The notes under the pieces were generated by a model. That model was not told where the DNA came from. It did not search any database and worked only from the letters and a program-made list of their open reading frames with translations. Below, piece by piece: positions 8,383 through 15,688 of a DNA stretch of 29,306 bases. The DNA lies in the NCBI GenBank assembly GCA_049800095.1, contig JBARJD010000121.1:1-29306 (forward strand), given 5' to 3'. The translations under genes and the position numbers were made by a program. This DNA comes from JAKIWV01 sp049800095 (GTDB lineage Archaea > Thermoplasmatota > Thermoplasmata > Lutacidiplasmatales > UBA184). Positions within the stretch are counted from its first letter, which is position 1, and every line of letters starts with the position of its first letter.

Positions 8383-8745
8383 TTGCTCGGCGCGCTCGAA
8401 ACGAAGGTTCTGACCTCGCTCCGGGAACTGGAGGAAGCCCCGGCGGCCAAGGTGCGGGCCGATCTGTCCCGGCGAGGCACCCGGGTGGCCTACACCACGG
8501 TAGCCACCATCCTGAGCCGGCTGTGGACGAAGGGGCTTGTCCGGCGCCGGCGCGAGACCTGTCGCGGCGGGGAGCGGTACGTATACCGCTACGCGCCCAA
8601 TCTCGAGCACAAGTATCTGAGCAACCTCGTGAAGGGCGTCGTCCGCATGTTCGGAACGGCGGGTGTCGTGCACCTCAACGAGGAGCTCTCCAAGTTGCAC
8701 CCGGGCGAAGAACGCGAGCTGCGCCGGCGCCTGGGCCTCGACTAG
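8383..8745 (+). CDS. BlaI/MecI/CopY-like winged-helix transcriptional regulator
   Basis: A 120-residue protein beginning at TTG 8383; a stop at 8341 and no ATG or GTG in between leave this as the only start. Residues ~1-75 match the penicillinase-repressor winged helix: LGALETKVLTSLREL for helix 1, VAYTTVATILSRLWTKGLVRR for the recognition helix and wing, then RRRETCRGGERYVYR. The VxYTTVxTxLxRLxxKG pattern is characteristic of the family. The C-terminal helices would form the dimer interface. In bacteria BlaI is cleaved through the M56 protease BlaR1; here the next gene, 13 nt downstream, encodes such a protease, which strongly supports a paired function. The target genes are unknown. Confidence 0.88.
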   Translation: MLGALETKVLTSLRELEEAPAAKVRADLSRRGTRVAYTTVATILSRLWTKGLVRRRRETCRGGERYVYRYAPNLEHKYLSNLVKGVVRMFGTAGVVHLNEELSKLHPGEERELRRRLGLD

Positions 8746-8758
8746 GGGGTGACGCGCG

Positions 8759-9661
8759 GTGAGCGCCGGGTCGGAGCTCCTCTACGTTCCCGTTGTGGTC
8801 TGGATCGCGACCGGGGTTGGACTGCTCGTGGCGTTCCGGAAGTCGACCCCGAGGTTGGTGCTGCGGCTCGCGGCCGGATTCCTCGCACTCTGGGCGGTGC
8901 TCGCGACGACCGTCCTCGTGTGGGTTCTCCTCGATGGCGGCGTCGGGGCGGTTCTCGCTTTGTTGCACTCGCCCCTGCTGCTATTCCAGAGTCGGTGGAT
9001 GTTCGTATGGCTCACCGGGGCCCTCGGTGCGCTGGGCGTTTTCACGGTAGCCTTCGGTTTGAACCAGGTGGTGGGTCACGGCTTGCTCAGGGTCCTTCCG
9101 ACGTCGCCCGTCGACTGGCCGGCCGACCTGCCGTCTCCGGAACGACCCACGTCGCTGCTCGAATTCGAGTCCTCCGCCGTCGAGGCCTTCTCGTTTACCC
9201 TCCTCGAACCGGGCATCGGGGAGGGCTGCCTTCCCTATCGCCGCGATGTTATTTTGGTCTCCCGAGGCCTTCGAACGCTCCTCACACCTGAGGAACTCGA
9301 CGCCGTCGTCGCCCACGAATTGAGCCACATCCGGGGCCTGGACTCCCGCTACCTCACCTTCCTTCGGACGTTTGCCCACATGATGCGGTGGGACCCCTTG
9401 CTGGCCTACCTTGCCCGGAGCCTTACTACACGGGAGGAGTATCGAGCCGACCTAGACGCGGCACGGATGACCCGCCAACCGCGGGCGCTCGCCCGAGCAC
9501 TGTACAAGGCGATGACCGCGTCCGGATCCACGCCGGCGCGGCCGTTCCCAGGGTTCTTGGGGCTGGCCGGCCGCCACGGTTACCGCGAGGCCTACGAGCG
9601 GATCCGCCGCCTACTTGCGCTGGCGGAGTCGGGCATCTTCGAGGGGGAGTCGGTTGTCTGA
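8759..9661 (+). CDS. Polytopic M56/M48-like zinc metalloprotease (BlaR1-like, without sensor domain)
   Basis: A 300-residue membrane protein from GTG 8759. Four hydrophobic helices (about 8-26, 36-58, 60-78 and 82-106) precede a soluble protease domain with the HExxH zinc site HELSH (186-190), flanked by TPEELDAVVA. A probable third ligand is Glu227 in REEYRADLDA, the ExxxD pattern of M48/M56 peptidases. BlaR1 and MecR1 carry an extracellular penicillin-binding sensor after the protease domain; this protein ends without one. It sits 13 nt after the BlaI-like gene and overlaps the start of an exported protein gene by 8 nt. It likely acts at the membrane, cleaving the regulator or another partner on a signal. 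M48 (HtpX-like) membership is an alternative, but the BlaI neighbour favours M56. Confidence 0.85.
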   Translation: MSAGSELLYVPVVVWIATGVGLLVAFRKSTPRLVLRLAAGFLALWAVLATTVLVWVLLDGGVGAVLALLHSPLLLFQSRWMFVWLTGALGALGVFTVAFGLNQVVGHGLLRVLPTSPVDWPADLPSPERPTSLLEFESSAVEAFSFTLLEPGIGEGCLPYRRDVILVSRGLRTLLTPEELDAVVAHELSHIRGLDSRYLTFLRTFAHMMRWDPLLAYLARSLTTREEYRADLDAARMTRQPRALARALYKAMTASGSTPARPFPGFLGLAGRHGYREAYERIRRLLALAESGIFEGESVV

Positions 9662-10457
9662 ACGGCGGTTCGGCCGCCGAGGTCTTCGGATCGGGACCTT
9701 CTCGGCCGTGCTGGCGGCCGGTCTGTTGTTGGCACTTCCGGGGCTCGTCCTCCCGGCCGCCGCCGCGTACCCCGTGCTCCCCGACGTATACTGGAGCCCG
9801 ATCTTGGGCGCGCTCTCGGGTCCTACGCTAACGCCCGGAGGGTCGGGCTCGGTGACCTTCCGTGTGGGCAACCCGCTCGTGGACGAACTGGTCGGCACCA
9901 CCGTCCACCTGCAGGTGTACGCCTACAATCCGACGGACGGCGGTGCGGTACAAACCCCTCCCGCCGGTTCGACTCCCACGTTCGGCATGGGGAGTCCAGA
10001 AGTCACTATCTCGGCGCCGCTCCTGCTTCCTGCGGGTACGAGTTGGAACTGGAGCGTGCCGGTGACGGTGCCGACCACCGCGCCTCTGGGAGACTACGCC
10101 GTCCGATTCGCAGTGAACTTCTCGATGGCAAACGTCTCGTACCTGATGGAGTCCCGAGGATTCTTCTCCGCGAGCGCATGGGCCAGCGCGACCCAATATC
10201 CGAACGGCACCCCCACGATCAACGCGAGCCAGTTGGGAGTGTCGGGGGTCATCCCCGAGACCTCGATCCTCGTGAGCCCCTCCTCGACGCCGGTGGTTCT
10301 CTACGCGGTGCTGGGGGTCGGTTTAGGTCTGGCCGCCTTGGGCGCCTACTGGTGGGCGCGTTCGGAGACGAAATCCAAGTCCGGGGCCCGACGTCCCTCT
10401 CCGCCCCAGAGCGCTCCGACGGCCTTCGGGAGCAGGCGGAGGAGCGAAGGAGACTGA
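9654..10457 (+). CDS. Exported beta-sandwich protein with C-terminal membrane helix, third gene of the BlaI-protease unit
   Basis: About 267 residues from TTG 9654, which overlaps the protease stop codon (TTGTCTGA); the frame opens slightly further upstream at 9615. The N-terminus has Arg residues, then a hydrophobic signal segment (VLAAGLLLALPGLVLPAAAA). The middle is a beta-rich region with LTPGGSGSVTFRVGNP and SWNWSVPVTVP, typical of NEW3/CARDB-like sandwich domains, with several Asn-X-Ser/Thr sequons. A C-terminal helix (VVLYAVLGVGLGLAALGAYWW) is followed by a basic cytoplasmic tail. The inferred topology is an outer domain anchored at its C-terminus. I infer that it may be the external sensor or substrate of the coupled protease. 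Its last 112 nt overlap the convergent reductase gene. Confidence 0.75.
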   Translation: MSERRFGRRGLRIGTFSAVLAAGLLLALPGLVLPAAAAYPVLPDVYWSPILGALSGPTLTPGGSGSVTFRVGNPLVDELVGTTVHLQVYAYNPTDGGAVQTPPAGSTPTFGMGSPEVTISAPLLLPAGTSWNWSVPVTVPTTAPLGDYAVRFAVNFSMANVSYLMESRGFFSASAWASATQYPNGTPTINASQLGVSGVIPETSILVSPSSTPVVLYAVLGVGLGLAALGAYWWARSETKSKSGARRPSPPQSAPTAFGSRRRSEGD

Positions 10458-11596
10458 CGGAGCAGCCTCCGCACGACGTGCGTCGGGAAGTCGATGTCGC
10501 CGAAAGCGACGATCGTCTCCGTCGTGCCGGCGTCCTTCAACGCCTCCAGGATCGCCTCGAGCTCGGCGTCGGTGAATTTGAGGAACAGCCGGCGGAGGTA
10601 CTGCGCCTTGTCGAATTCGTCCCCGAATTCTCGACGCCACGCGTCGTCGTACCGCGACAGTCGCGCGGCGGATAGATCCCCATCGGTCAGTGCGCCGTGG
10701 GCCACCTCGACGGCGAGCTCGGCGGCCCGCATCCCCGTGAATATCCCGCCGCCGGAGAGCGGCTTGGCCTGGGCCGCCGCGTCGCCCACGAGGACCACAT
10801 GCGGTCCCGAGATCTTCGGAACCGTGCCGATGGGGATTCCCGACACGAGATAGCTCGTGGCGTTGCGCAGGGGCTGGCCAAACCTCCGGGCGAGCTGGTC
10901 CAGGAGATGATCATAGTACACGCGGGCGGGAGTGCCGTCGGCGCTGGCGGCGACCCCTACGCGAGCCCCGCCGTATCCATCCGGTATCCACCAGCCGAAC
11001 AGTCCCGGGGAGATCGTGTTCCCGACATAGACTTCGACGAGGTCCGGGTCGCCGGGCGACTCCGGAAACTCCGCCTCGAACGCCGGGAGGATCTCCACGG
11101 GGCGCCGGAGCCGAAAGGCGCGGGCCACCGCGCTCGCGACCCCGTCCGCCCCGACGACGAGCTGGGCGGCAATCTCGTCGGCGCCCGTCCCATGTCGGGT
11201 GATCTTTGCGCGGACGGTCCCGTTCGCCGTTCCCGCGAGGCCATCGAAGCGCGTCTCCGTTTCGAAGACCGCGCCGGCCTTGGCGGCCCGGTCGGCCAAC
11301 GCGATGTCGAGTCCCGCCCGGTCGATGACGAAGGCCCTCGGTTCGGGCGCTCGAAACGTGATAAACTTCAACCCCGGGCTGAACACGCTCGCGCCGTGCA
11401 CCGGCCGTCGGACGACTTGGGGCGTCTTCGCCAAGTCGAGGACCCGACGAGAGACCAGCCCGGCGCATTGCACGGGGTACCCGATACGCCCGTGCTCTTC
11501 GATCACGAGAACGGAGTGCCCGAGCTGGGCCAGGCGTTCCGCCGCCGTCGAGCCGGCCGGCCCCGCCCCGACGATGAGTACATCGACCCCGTGCAT
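10346..11596 (-). CDS. Geranylgeranyl reductase family FAD-dependent oxidoreductase
   Basis: A 416-residue flavoprotein starting at ATG 11596. It has the N-terminal dinucleotide motif DVLIVGAGPAGSTAAERL, the conserved PVQCAGLVS segment, FGWWIPDGYGGARVGVA corresponding to the substrate-channel motif of archaeal GGRs, and the C-terminal FAD motif VVLVGDAAAQAKPLSGGG. In archaea this family saturates the geranylgeranyl chains of membrane lipids and reduces related isoprenoids; the paralogue's exact substrate cannot be read from sequence. It follows kae1 by 8 nt and is probably co-transcribed. The frame stays open upstream through the kae1 region as antisense-free read-through, but only the part from MHGVDVLIVG is family-like. 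Its 3' end overlaps the convergent exported-protein gene by 112 nt. Confidence 0.92.
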   Translation of the reverse strand: MHGVDVLIVGAGPAGSTAAERLAQLGHSVLVIEEHGRIGYPVQCAGLVSRRVLDLAKTPQVVRRPVHGASVFSPGLKFITFRAPEPRAFVIDRAGLDIALADRAAKAGAVFETETRFDGLAGTANGTVRAKITRHGTGADEIAAQLVVGADGVASAVARAFRLRRPVEILPAFEAEFPESPGDPDLVEVYVGNTISPGLFGWWIPDGYGGARVGVAASADGTPARVYYDHLLDQLARRFGQPLRNATSYLVSGIPIGTVPKISGPHVVLVGDAAAQAKPLSGGGIFTGMRAAELAVEVAHGALTDGDLSAARLSRYDDAWRREFGDEFDKAQYLRRLFLKFTDAELEAILEALKDAGTTETIVAFGDIDFPTHVVRRLLRQSPSLLRLLPKAVGALWGGEGRRAPDLDFVSERAHQ

Positions 11597-11604
11597 GCGT
11601 CCCT

Positions 11605-12591
11605 CTACCCGCTGCGCCACGGCGTGGCTACGAGGTCGGTCCGCTGTCGCGGCTGAACGATGGACTCGGCGATTGGCACGGTGATCCCCGCATGGAAAGC
11701 CAGCAGCCCCGTCCACGCGATCATGGCGCCGTTGTCGACGCAGAGCGACTTCGGCGGGGCGAACGAGCTCTTCCCCCGGGATTCGACCATCGAGCGAACC
11801 ATGGTGCGGAGGCGCTCGTTGCACGCGACCCCCCCGCCGAGTACGACCGACTCTTTCTTCCGGTGCGCCAGCGCCCGTTCGGTGATCTCGGTCAACATCG
11901 AGTAGGCCGTGACCTCCACCGAATACGCGAGGTCCTCGAGGGAAGCCCCGTGCGCGCGCAGCGCCTGGCTCGCGGTGAGCATTCCGGAGAACGCGACGTC
12001 CATCCCGTGGACCGAGTAGGGGAGCGGGAGGAGTTCGGTCCCCTGGAGGGCCGCCTTCTCGATGGCCGGCCCACCGGGGAACTGCCCTCCGAGGGAGATC
12101 CAGAGCTTGTCGAGGAAGTTCCCGATCCCCACGTCCAGCGTCTCGCCCAACACGCGGTACCGTCCCGAGCCGTAGGCGATGACCTGGGTGTTCCCCCCAC
12201 TCGCGTACAACAGGACGGGATCCTCCAGTCCGCTCAAGATCCGCGCGATCTCGATGTGTGCGACGCAGTGGTTGACCGGAACGAGTGGGCGCTCCCAGAG
12301 CAACGCGAGGGTTCGGGCCACCGTCGCGCCGGTCCGCAAGCATGGGCCGAGGCCCGGGCCCTGGGCGAACGCCACGGCTTCGATTTCCCGCGGGGAGATA
12401 TGGGCGACCGCGAGAGCCCGTTCGATGAGTCCGGGGAATACCTCCACATGATGGTTCGCCGCTTCGCGCGGATGGATCCCACCGGTGGAGGGACGATACA
12501 TATCGGACGCTAAGCCGAGCACCTCGGCGTGTTCCCCGACGATGCCGACAGACGCGGTGTGGGCCGTCGACTCGATGCCTAGGACGACCAT
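11605..12591 (-). CDS. kae1: tRNA N6-threonylcarbamoyladenosine synthase subunit Kae1
   Basis: A 328-residue ASKHA-fold protein of the Kae1/TsaD family, which transfers threonylcarbamoyl to A37 of ANN-decoding tRNAs in the KEOPS complex. Visible features are GIESTAHTASVGIV at the start, the metal ligands H108 and H112 in VNHCVAHIE, the YASGGNTQV phosphate loop (129-137), GGGVACNERLR and CVDNGAMIAWTG. The length is that of stand-alone Kae1. Some archaea fuse Bud32 to Kae1; here no Bud32 kinase domain is attached or adjacent, so it must lie elsewhere. A TTTTAAC box 27 nt before the ATG suggests a leaderless start at 12591. Confidence 0.96.
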   Translation of the reverse strand: MVVLGIESTAHTASVGIVGEHAEVLGLASDMYRPSTGGIHPREAANHHVEVFPGLIERALAVAHISPREIEAVAFAQGPGLGPCLRTGATVARTLALLWERPLVPVNHCVAHIEIARILSGLEDPVLLYASGGNTQVIAYGSGRYRVLGETLDVGIGNFLDKLWISLGGQFPGGPAIEKAALQGTELLPLPYSVHGMDVAFSGMLTASQALRAHGASLEDLAYSVEVTAYSMLTEITERALAHRKKESVVLGGGVACNERLRTMVRSMVESRGKSSFAPPKSLCVDNGAMIAWTGLLAFHAGITVPIAESIVQPRQRTDLVATPWRSG

Positions 12592-12615
12592 CGAGCGCGC
12601 AACAGAGGCAGCAGG

Positions 12616-12621
12616 TTAAAA
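12616..12621 (-). promoter_or_regulatory. TATA box of kae1
   Basis: The minus strand reads GTTTTAACC, centred about 27 nt before the kae1 start codon. That spacing fits a leaderless transcript beginning at or next to the ATG. Confidence 0.5.
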
Positions 12622-12647
12622 CGCCCCCGCGAGGAAAGCCCGGGAGG

Positions 12648-12878
12648 CTACTCTTCGACGGACTCGATCCGGAAGTAAACGCTCTTTCCGCGCAGAGCTT
12701 CTTGGATCTGGTCGGCGAACCGCAAGGAGTCCTTGACGGAGGCTTCGCGGCCCCAGTCATACACGAAGTCGTATCCACTGCCCGCCTCGCGACGAAAACC
12801 GAGGTCCTCGAGCGTGTCCGTCACCTCGGAAAATGGCGCTCCCTCGCTGTCGAGCTGCACGAGGAGGTAGGTCTTCAT
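12648..12878 (-). CDS. Small conserved-looking protein of unknown function
   Basis: A 76-residue acidic protein beginning MKTYLLVQLDSEG and ending RIESVEE. The pattern of alternating beta strands and helices (TYLLVQL, PFSEVTDTLEDLGF, KDSLRFADQIQEAL, SVYFRIESV) suggests a compact alpha/beta fold. I do not recognise the family. The frame extends upstream to 12947, but a TATA-like GATATA at 12909-12914 predicts initiation near 12885, favouring ATG 12878; ATG 12896 is the alternative. It lies between the TGT gene and kae1, and its promoter is inside the last codons of the TGT gene. A link to tRNA modification is only suggested by its neighbours. Confidence 0.72.
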   Translation of the reverse strand: MKTYLLVQLDSEGAPFSEVTDTLEDLGFRREAGSGYDFVYDWGREASVKDSLRFADQIQEALRGKSVYFRIESVEE

Positions 12879-12908
12879 CACGGAACGACTCGACATGGCG
12901 GAGGTGGG

Positions 12909-12914
12909 TATATC
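12909..12914 (-). promoter_or_regulatory. TATA box of the small protein gene
   Basis: The minus strand reads GTGATATACCC about 33 nt before ATG 12878. The box lies across the end of the tRNA-guanine transglycosylase gene, so the small gene may have its own promoter. Confidence 0.4.
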
Positions 12915-14853
12915 ACAACTCCGGCAGTGTCGCTCGGCGCGACGCATCCGGCTCGTCCGGTACAGGATTCCGTGCGTGCGCCGTCACGACGACGGCGGCT
13001 CCCCGCGATAGTCGGCCCATCTCGTGGGCCGCGAGCTCCGCTCGGCCTACGGCGAGGAGTTCATCGAGTCGATCCACGAGAAGGACGCTCGCGCCGGGGA
13101 CAATTTCCGGGTCGACGTTCCCCGCGAACCGAGAGAAGAGGCTCCGGCCCTCACGGACAAACGGAACTGCGTCGTCCCGGACCACTACGCGCAAACCGGG
13201 GGCTTTCACCGAGCGGTGGAGTAGCCCGGCTCCGATCCAAGTCGGCCGGGGGAGGCCGTCGTTACCGATGCGAAATGCCGGCTCGTTCCGGTAGGCGAAC
13301 TCCCGCAGTCGGCCAGTGTTCCGAGATCGAATTCCGCGCAGTCCCGACTCACCCAGGGGAAGCACGTGCCCGGGGTATTGCCAGTCCGCGAGGGCGGCCA
13401 TCTGGCGTCGCGTCCATTCGGCAATGCGCTCGGATCGCTCCCCTTGGACAAGGGGCCGAACTTCGCCCGTACTCTCCGCGACGATCCGTTCGTTCGGAGC
13501 CCGCTCAAATTCCTCGGGGCCGACCCATACACCAATGGGATAGACTTCGGACAGCTCGAGGGGGACGGGGCCGACGGCCGTCGGCACCTCCCAGAGAAGC
13601 TCCTCCCCCTCCGGACCGCTGGCGGGGATTTCTCCGAGATACTCGGGCGTGAGAGGGACCCTCGGATACGGTCGATAGAGCCCCTTGGACGACCGCCATC
13701 GCCCGAGGCGTTCCTGGAACCGGGCCACGGCGGGACGAAACCGACTGGTTTCCGTGACCTCGCGGAACGAGGGCCGACTTTCTGGTTCCACGGGTAGGAA
13801 GACACTCGAGCCCCGGACCGCCGCACGGAGGCCCGCGAGGAGCGCCGGATGGGCGGAGGCCCGTCGCTCGGCGAGCTCCCAGAGGGCTCCGGCGCGTATG
13901 GCCTGACGCACGCGACGCACTTCGGTCGCACACATCCACAGGTTGTGGCGAGCGATCGCGGTCTCGCGTTCGAGGGCGGGAAGCCGGCGGAGGGTCGTGA
14001 GGGGCCGTTCTTCGCAGAGCCGGCACCCACAGAACGGTTCCCGTACGTCCTCAAGGGCGACGGTCCCCTCCGGAAAGAGCAAGCTCCCCCGTCGTGCGAA
14101 CTTGTGGTACGCCGCCGAGTCGAACAGGTCGACTCCGAAGAGAGCGGCAAACGCGAACGTGATGGGGTGGCCGGTTCCAAACAGGTGCACCGCCCGCTCA
14201 GGGGCGAGCGCGGGTCGGGCAGCGAGTAAGACCCGGGCGAGATCCGCGAAGCGGTACTGCTCGAGGAGCGGGACGACGCCTCCCACCGCAAGAACATCCC
14301 CAATGGCCGAGGCGCCCTCTGCGCTGGCCCAGCGGAGCTCGGGATACTGGCCGCCTTGTACCGGCACCGCGAGCAGCCCGCTTCGCGCCTCACGTGCCTT
14401 CCGCGCCCGGTCGAGCGTGACCTCTACGCCGCGCCGGGCTTCTTCTGCCGAGGCGCCCGGCTCACCGAACACGTCCAACACGGCCGCGATGTCGCTGCCT
14501 ATCCTCCCCTGGAACTCGAGTATCTCTTCCGGGCCCACCTCCACATGCCCGTACGCGTGCTGCTGAAACGCCCCCGAATCGGTGAACACCGGGCCGGCAA
14601 AGTCGAGTAACCGGTGGATGCCCTCCCGTTCCGCCCGCTCCTTGAGCGGCGGGGATCGCCACGTGATGTAGGACGAGGTGATGACCGCGGGTAATCCGAA
14701 CTTCGCTGCGATCTCCGAAGGCGCGATCGCCTGGTTTCGCGGGTCGGGGTGCACTACCGGCAGTAAGGCGGGTGTCTCGACCGTGCCGTGGGGCGTGGAA
14801 AACCGGCCGATGCGGGCGAAACCGTCCCGCGCTCGGACCTCGAAATCAATCAT
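12913..14853 (-). CDS. tgtA: Archaeal tRNA-guanine(15) transglycosylase (archaeosine pathway) with PUA domain
   Basis: A 646-residue full-length archaeal TGT that swaps G15 of tRNA for preQ0, the precursor of archaeosine. The catalytic domain holds D92 in TDSGAFQ and the nucleophile D245 in VDLFDSAAY, with FGTGHP just before it. The zinc site is C275, C277, C280 and H303 (FCGCRLC, then ARHN). These spacings match the P. horikoshii enzyme closely. After linker domains, residues ~565-640 form a PUA-like RNA-binding domain (RVVVRDDAVPFVREG, VLLVDRLDELLAVG). Many archaea split these parts into two genes; here they are fused. The gene starts 24 nt after the uracil-DNA glycosylase gene and precedes the small protein and kae1, forming a block rich in tRNA modification. 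Confidence 0.95.
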   Translation of the reverse strand: MIDFEVRARDGFARIGRFSTPHGTVETPALLPVVHPDPRNQAIAPSEIAAKFGLPAVITSSYITWRSPPLKERAEREGIHRLLDFAGPVFTDSGAFQQHAYGHVEVGPEEILEFQGRIGSDIAAVLDVFGEPGASAEEARRGVEVTLDRARKAREARSGLLAVPVQGGQYPELRWASAEGASAIGDVLAVGGVVPLLEQYRFADLARVLLAARPALAPERAVHLFGTGHPITFAFAALFGVDLFDSAAYHKFARRGSLLFPEGTVALEDVREPFCGCRLCEERPLTTLRRLPALERETAIARHNLWMCATEVRRVRQAIRAGALWELAERRASAHPALLAGLRAAVRGSSVFLPVEPESRPSFREVTETSRFRPAVARFQERLGRWRSSKGLYRPYPRVPLTPEYLGEIPASGPEGEELLWEVPTAVGPVPLELSEVYPIGVWVGPEEFERAPNERIVAESTGEVRPLVQGERSERIAEWTRRQMAALADWQYPGHVLPLGESGLRGIRSRNTGRLREFAYRNEPAFRIGNDGLPRPTWIGAGLLHRSVKAPGLRVVVRDDAVPFVREGRSLFSRFAGNVDPEIVPGASVLLVDRLDELLAVGRAELAAHEMGRLSRGAAVVVTAHARNPVPDEPDASRRATLPEL

Positions 14854-14877
14854 CGACCGGACCCAGCTTCGGATGGA

Positions 14878-15594
14878 TTAGCCCTGCCGCCGGGCCGAGT
14901 CCGTGTTCCCGGTCGACCACGATGTGCGAATGTGGTCGAGCAACTCCACGAACATCGAGGTGGTCAGCTTCCCGGTGTTCGTGTTCTGTGGACTGGGGTG
15001 GTACGATGCCCACAGCATCGGATGGCCAGGGCCCAGCGGCACGCAACGGCCGTGGGCGAACTCTGCGTTCGGACGAGGAAGTCCGTAGAGCTCCGGGACC
15101 GCGTCTCTCAAGGCCTCCCACGCAAACCCGCCGAGCGCCAACAAGGACCGGGCCCGGGGGAGCAGTCGGAGCTCGCGGGAAAGGTACGGAAGGCAGTTGG
15201 CTTTCTCGGCGGGCAGCGGCCGATTATCTGGGGGGACGCAACGCACGGCGGCGGTCAGATAGGCGTCATTGTAGTGGAGGCCATCCCCCCGGGCCGTCGA
15301 CGCCGGCTGGTTCGCGAACCCGGCGGCATGGAGCGCCCCCACGAGGAACGCCGCCGATCGGTCCCCGGTGAACACCCGGCCGGTACGGTTCGATCCGTGG
15401 GCGGCGGGCGCCAGCCCGATGAGGACAAGGCGGGCCCCAGGGTCGCCAAAGCCGGGGACCGGCCGCCCCCAGTACGTGTCCCCCCGGAATTGTTTCTTCT
15501 TCTCATGAGCGACGCGTTCCCGGTACACCACCAGGCGGGGGCAACGACGACAAGCCAGGACCTCATCACGGAGTTGCTGGAGGCTATCGGCCAC
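14878..15594 (-). CDS. Family 5 (UDGb-type) uracil-DNA glycosylase with Fe-S cluster
   Basis: A 238-residue DNA repair enzyme that removes uracil, and in this family also some other deaminated bases, from DNA. Motif 1 is GLAPAAHGSNRTGRVFTGD (about 60-78) and motif 2 is HPSPQNTNTGKLT near the C-terminus. Both are characteristic of family 5 from thermophiles and actinobacteria rather than family 4. Four cysteines, C15 and C18 (CRRC), C119 and C134, fit the 4Fe-4S cluster ligands. The start is GTG 15594. It is the first gene of the minus-strand TGT block and is divergent from the radical SAM gene. Confidence 0.93.
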   Translation of the reverse strand: MADSLQQLRDEVLACRRCPRLVVYRERVAHEKKKQFRGDTYWGRPVPGFGDPGARLVLIGLAPAAHGSNRTGRVFTGDRSAAFLVGALHAAGFANQPASTARGDGLHYNDAYLTAAVRCVPPDNRPLPAEKANCLPYLSRELRLLPRARSLLALGGFAWEALRDAVPELYGLPRPNAEFAHGRCVPLGPGHPMLWASYHPSPQNTNTGKLTTSMFVELLDHIRTSWSTGNTDSARRQG

Positions 15595-15658
15595 TGTAGC
15601 TCCTCGGAAGTCTGTGGCGGGAACGAGCCGGACCGCTTAACGGCCCGGCGCCCCCAAG

Positions 15659-15664
15659 CTTTAC
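15659..15664 (+). promoter_or_regulatory. TATA-like box of the radical SAM gene
   Basis: CTTTAC lies 27 nt before ATG 15689, the spacing expected for a leaderless archaeal transcript. The match to the TATA consensus is weak. A second AT-rich spot (CTTAAC, about 15636-15641) may serve the divergent glycosylase gene. Confidence 0.35.
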
Positions 15665-15688
15665 CCTCGCCCCGGTCTGGTCCGGGCG

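Noticed and set aside
11597..12778. Upstream extension of the reductase frame, giving 810 residues in total
   Set aside because: The added part is a shadow of kae1 on the same strand in another frame; reductase-family sequence begins at ATG 11596.
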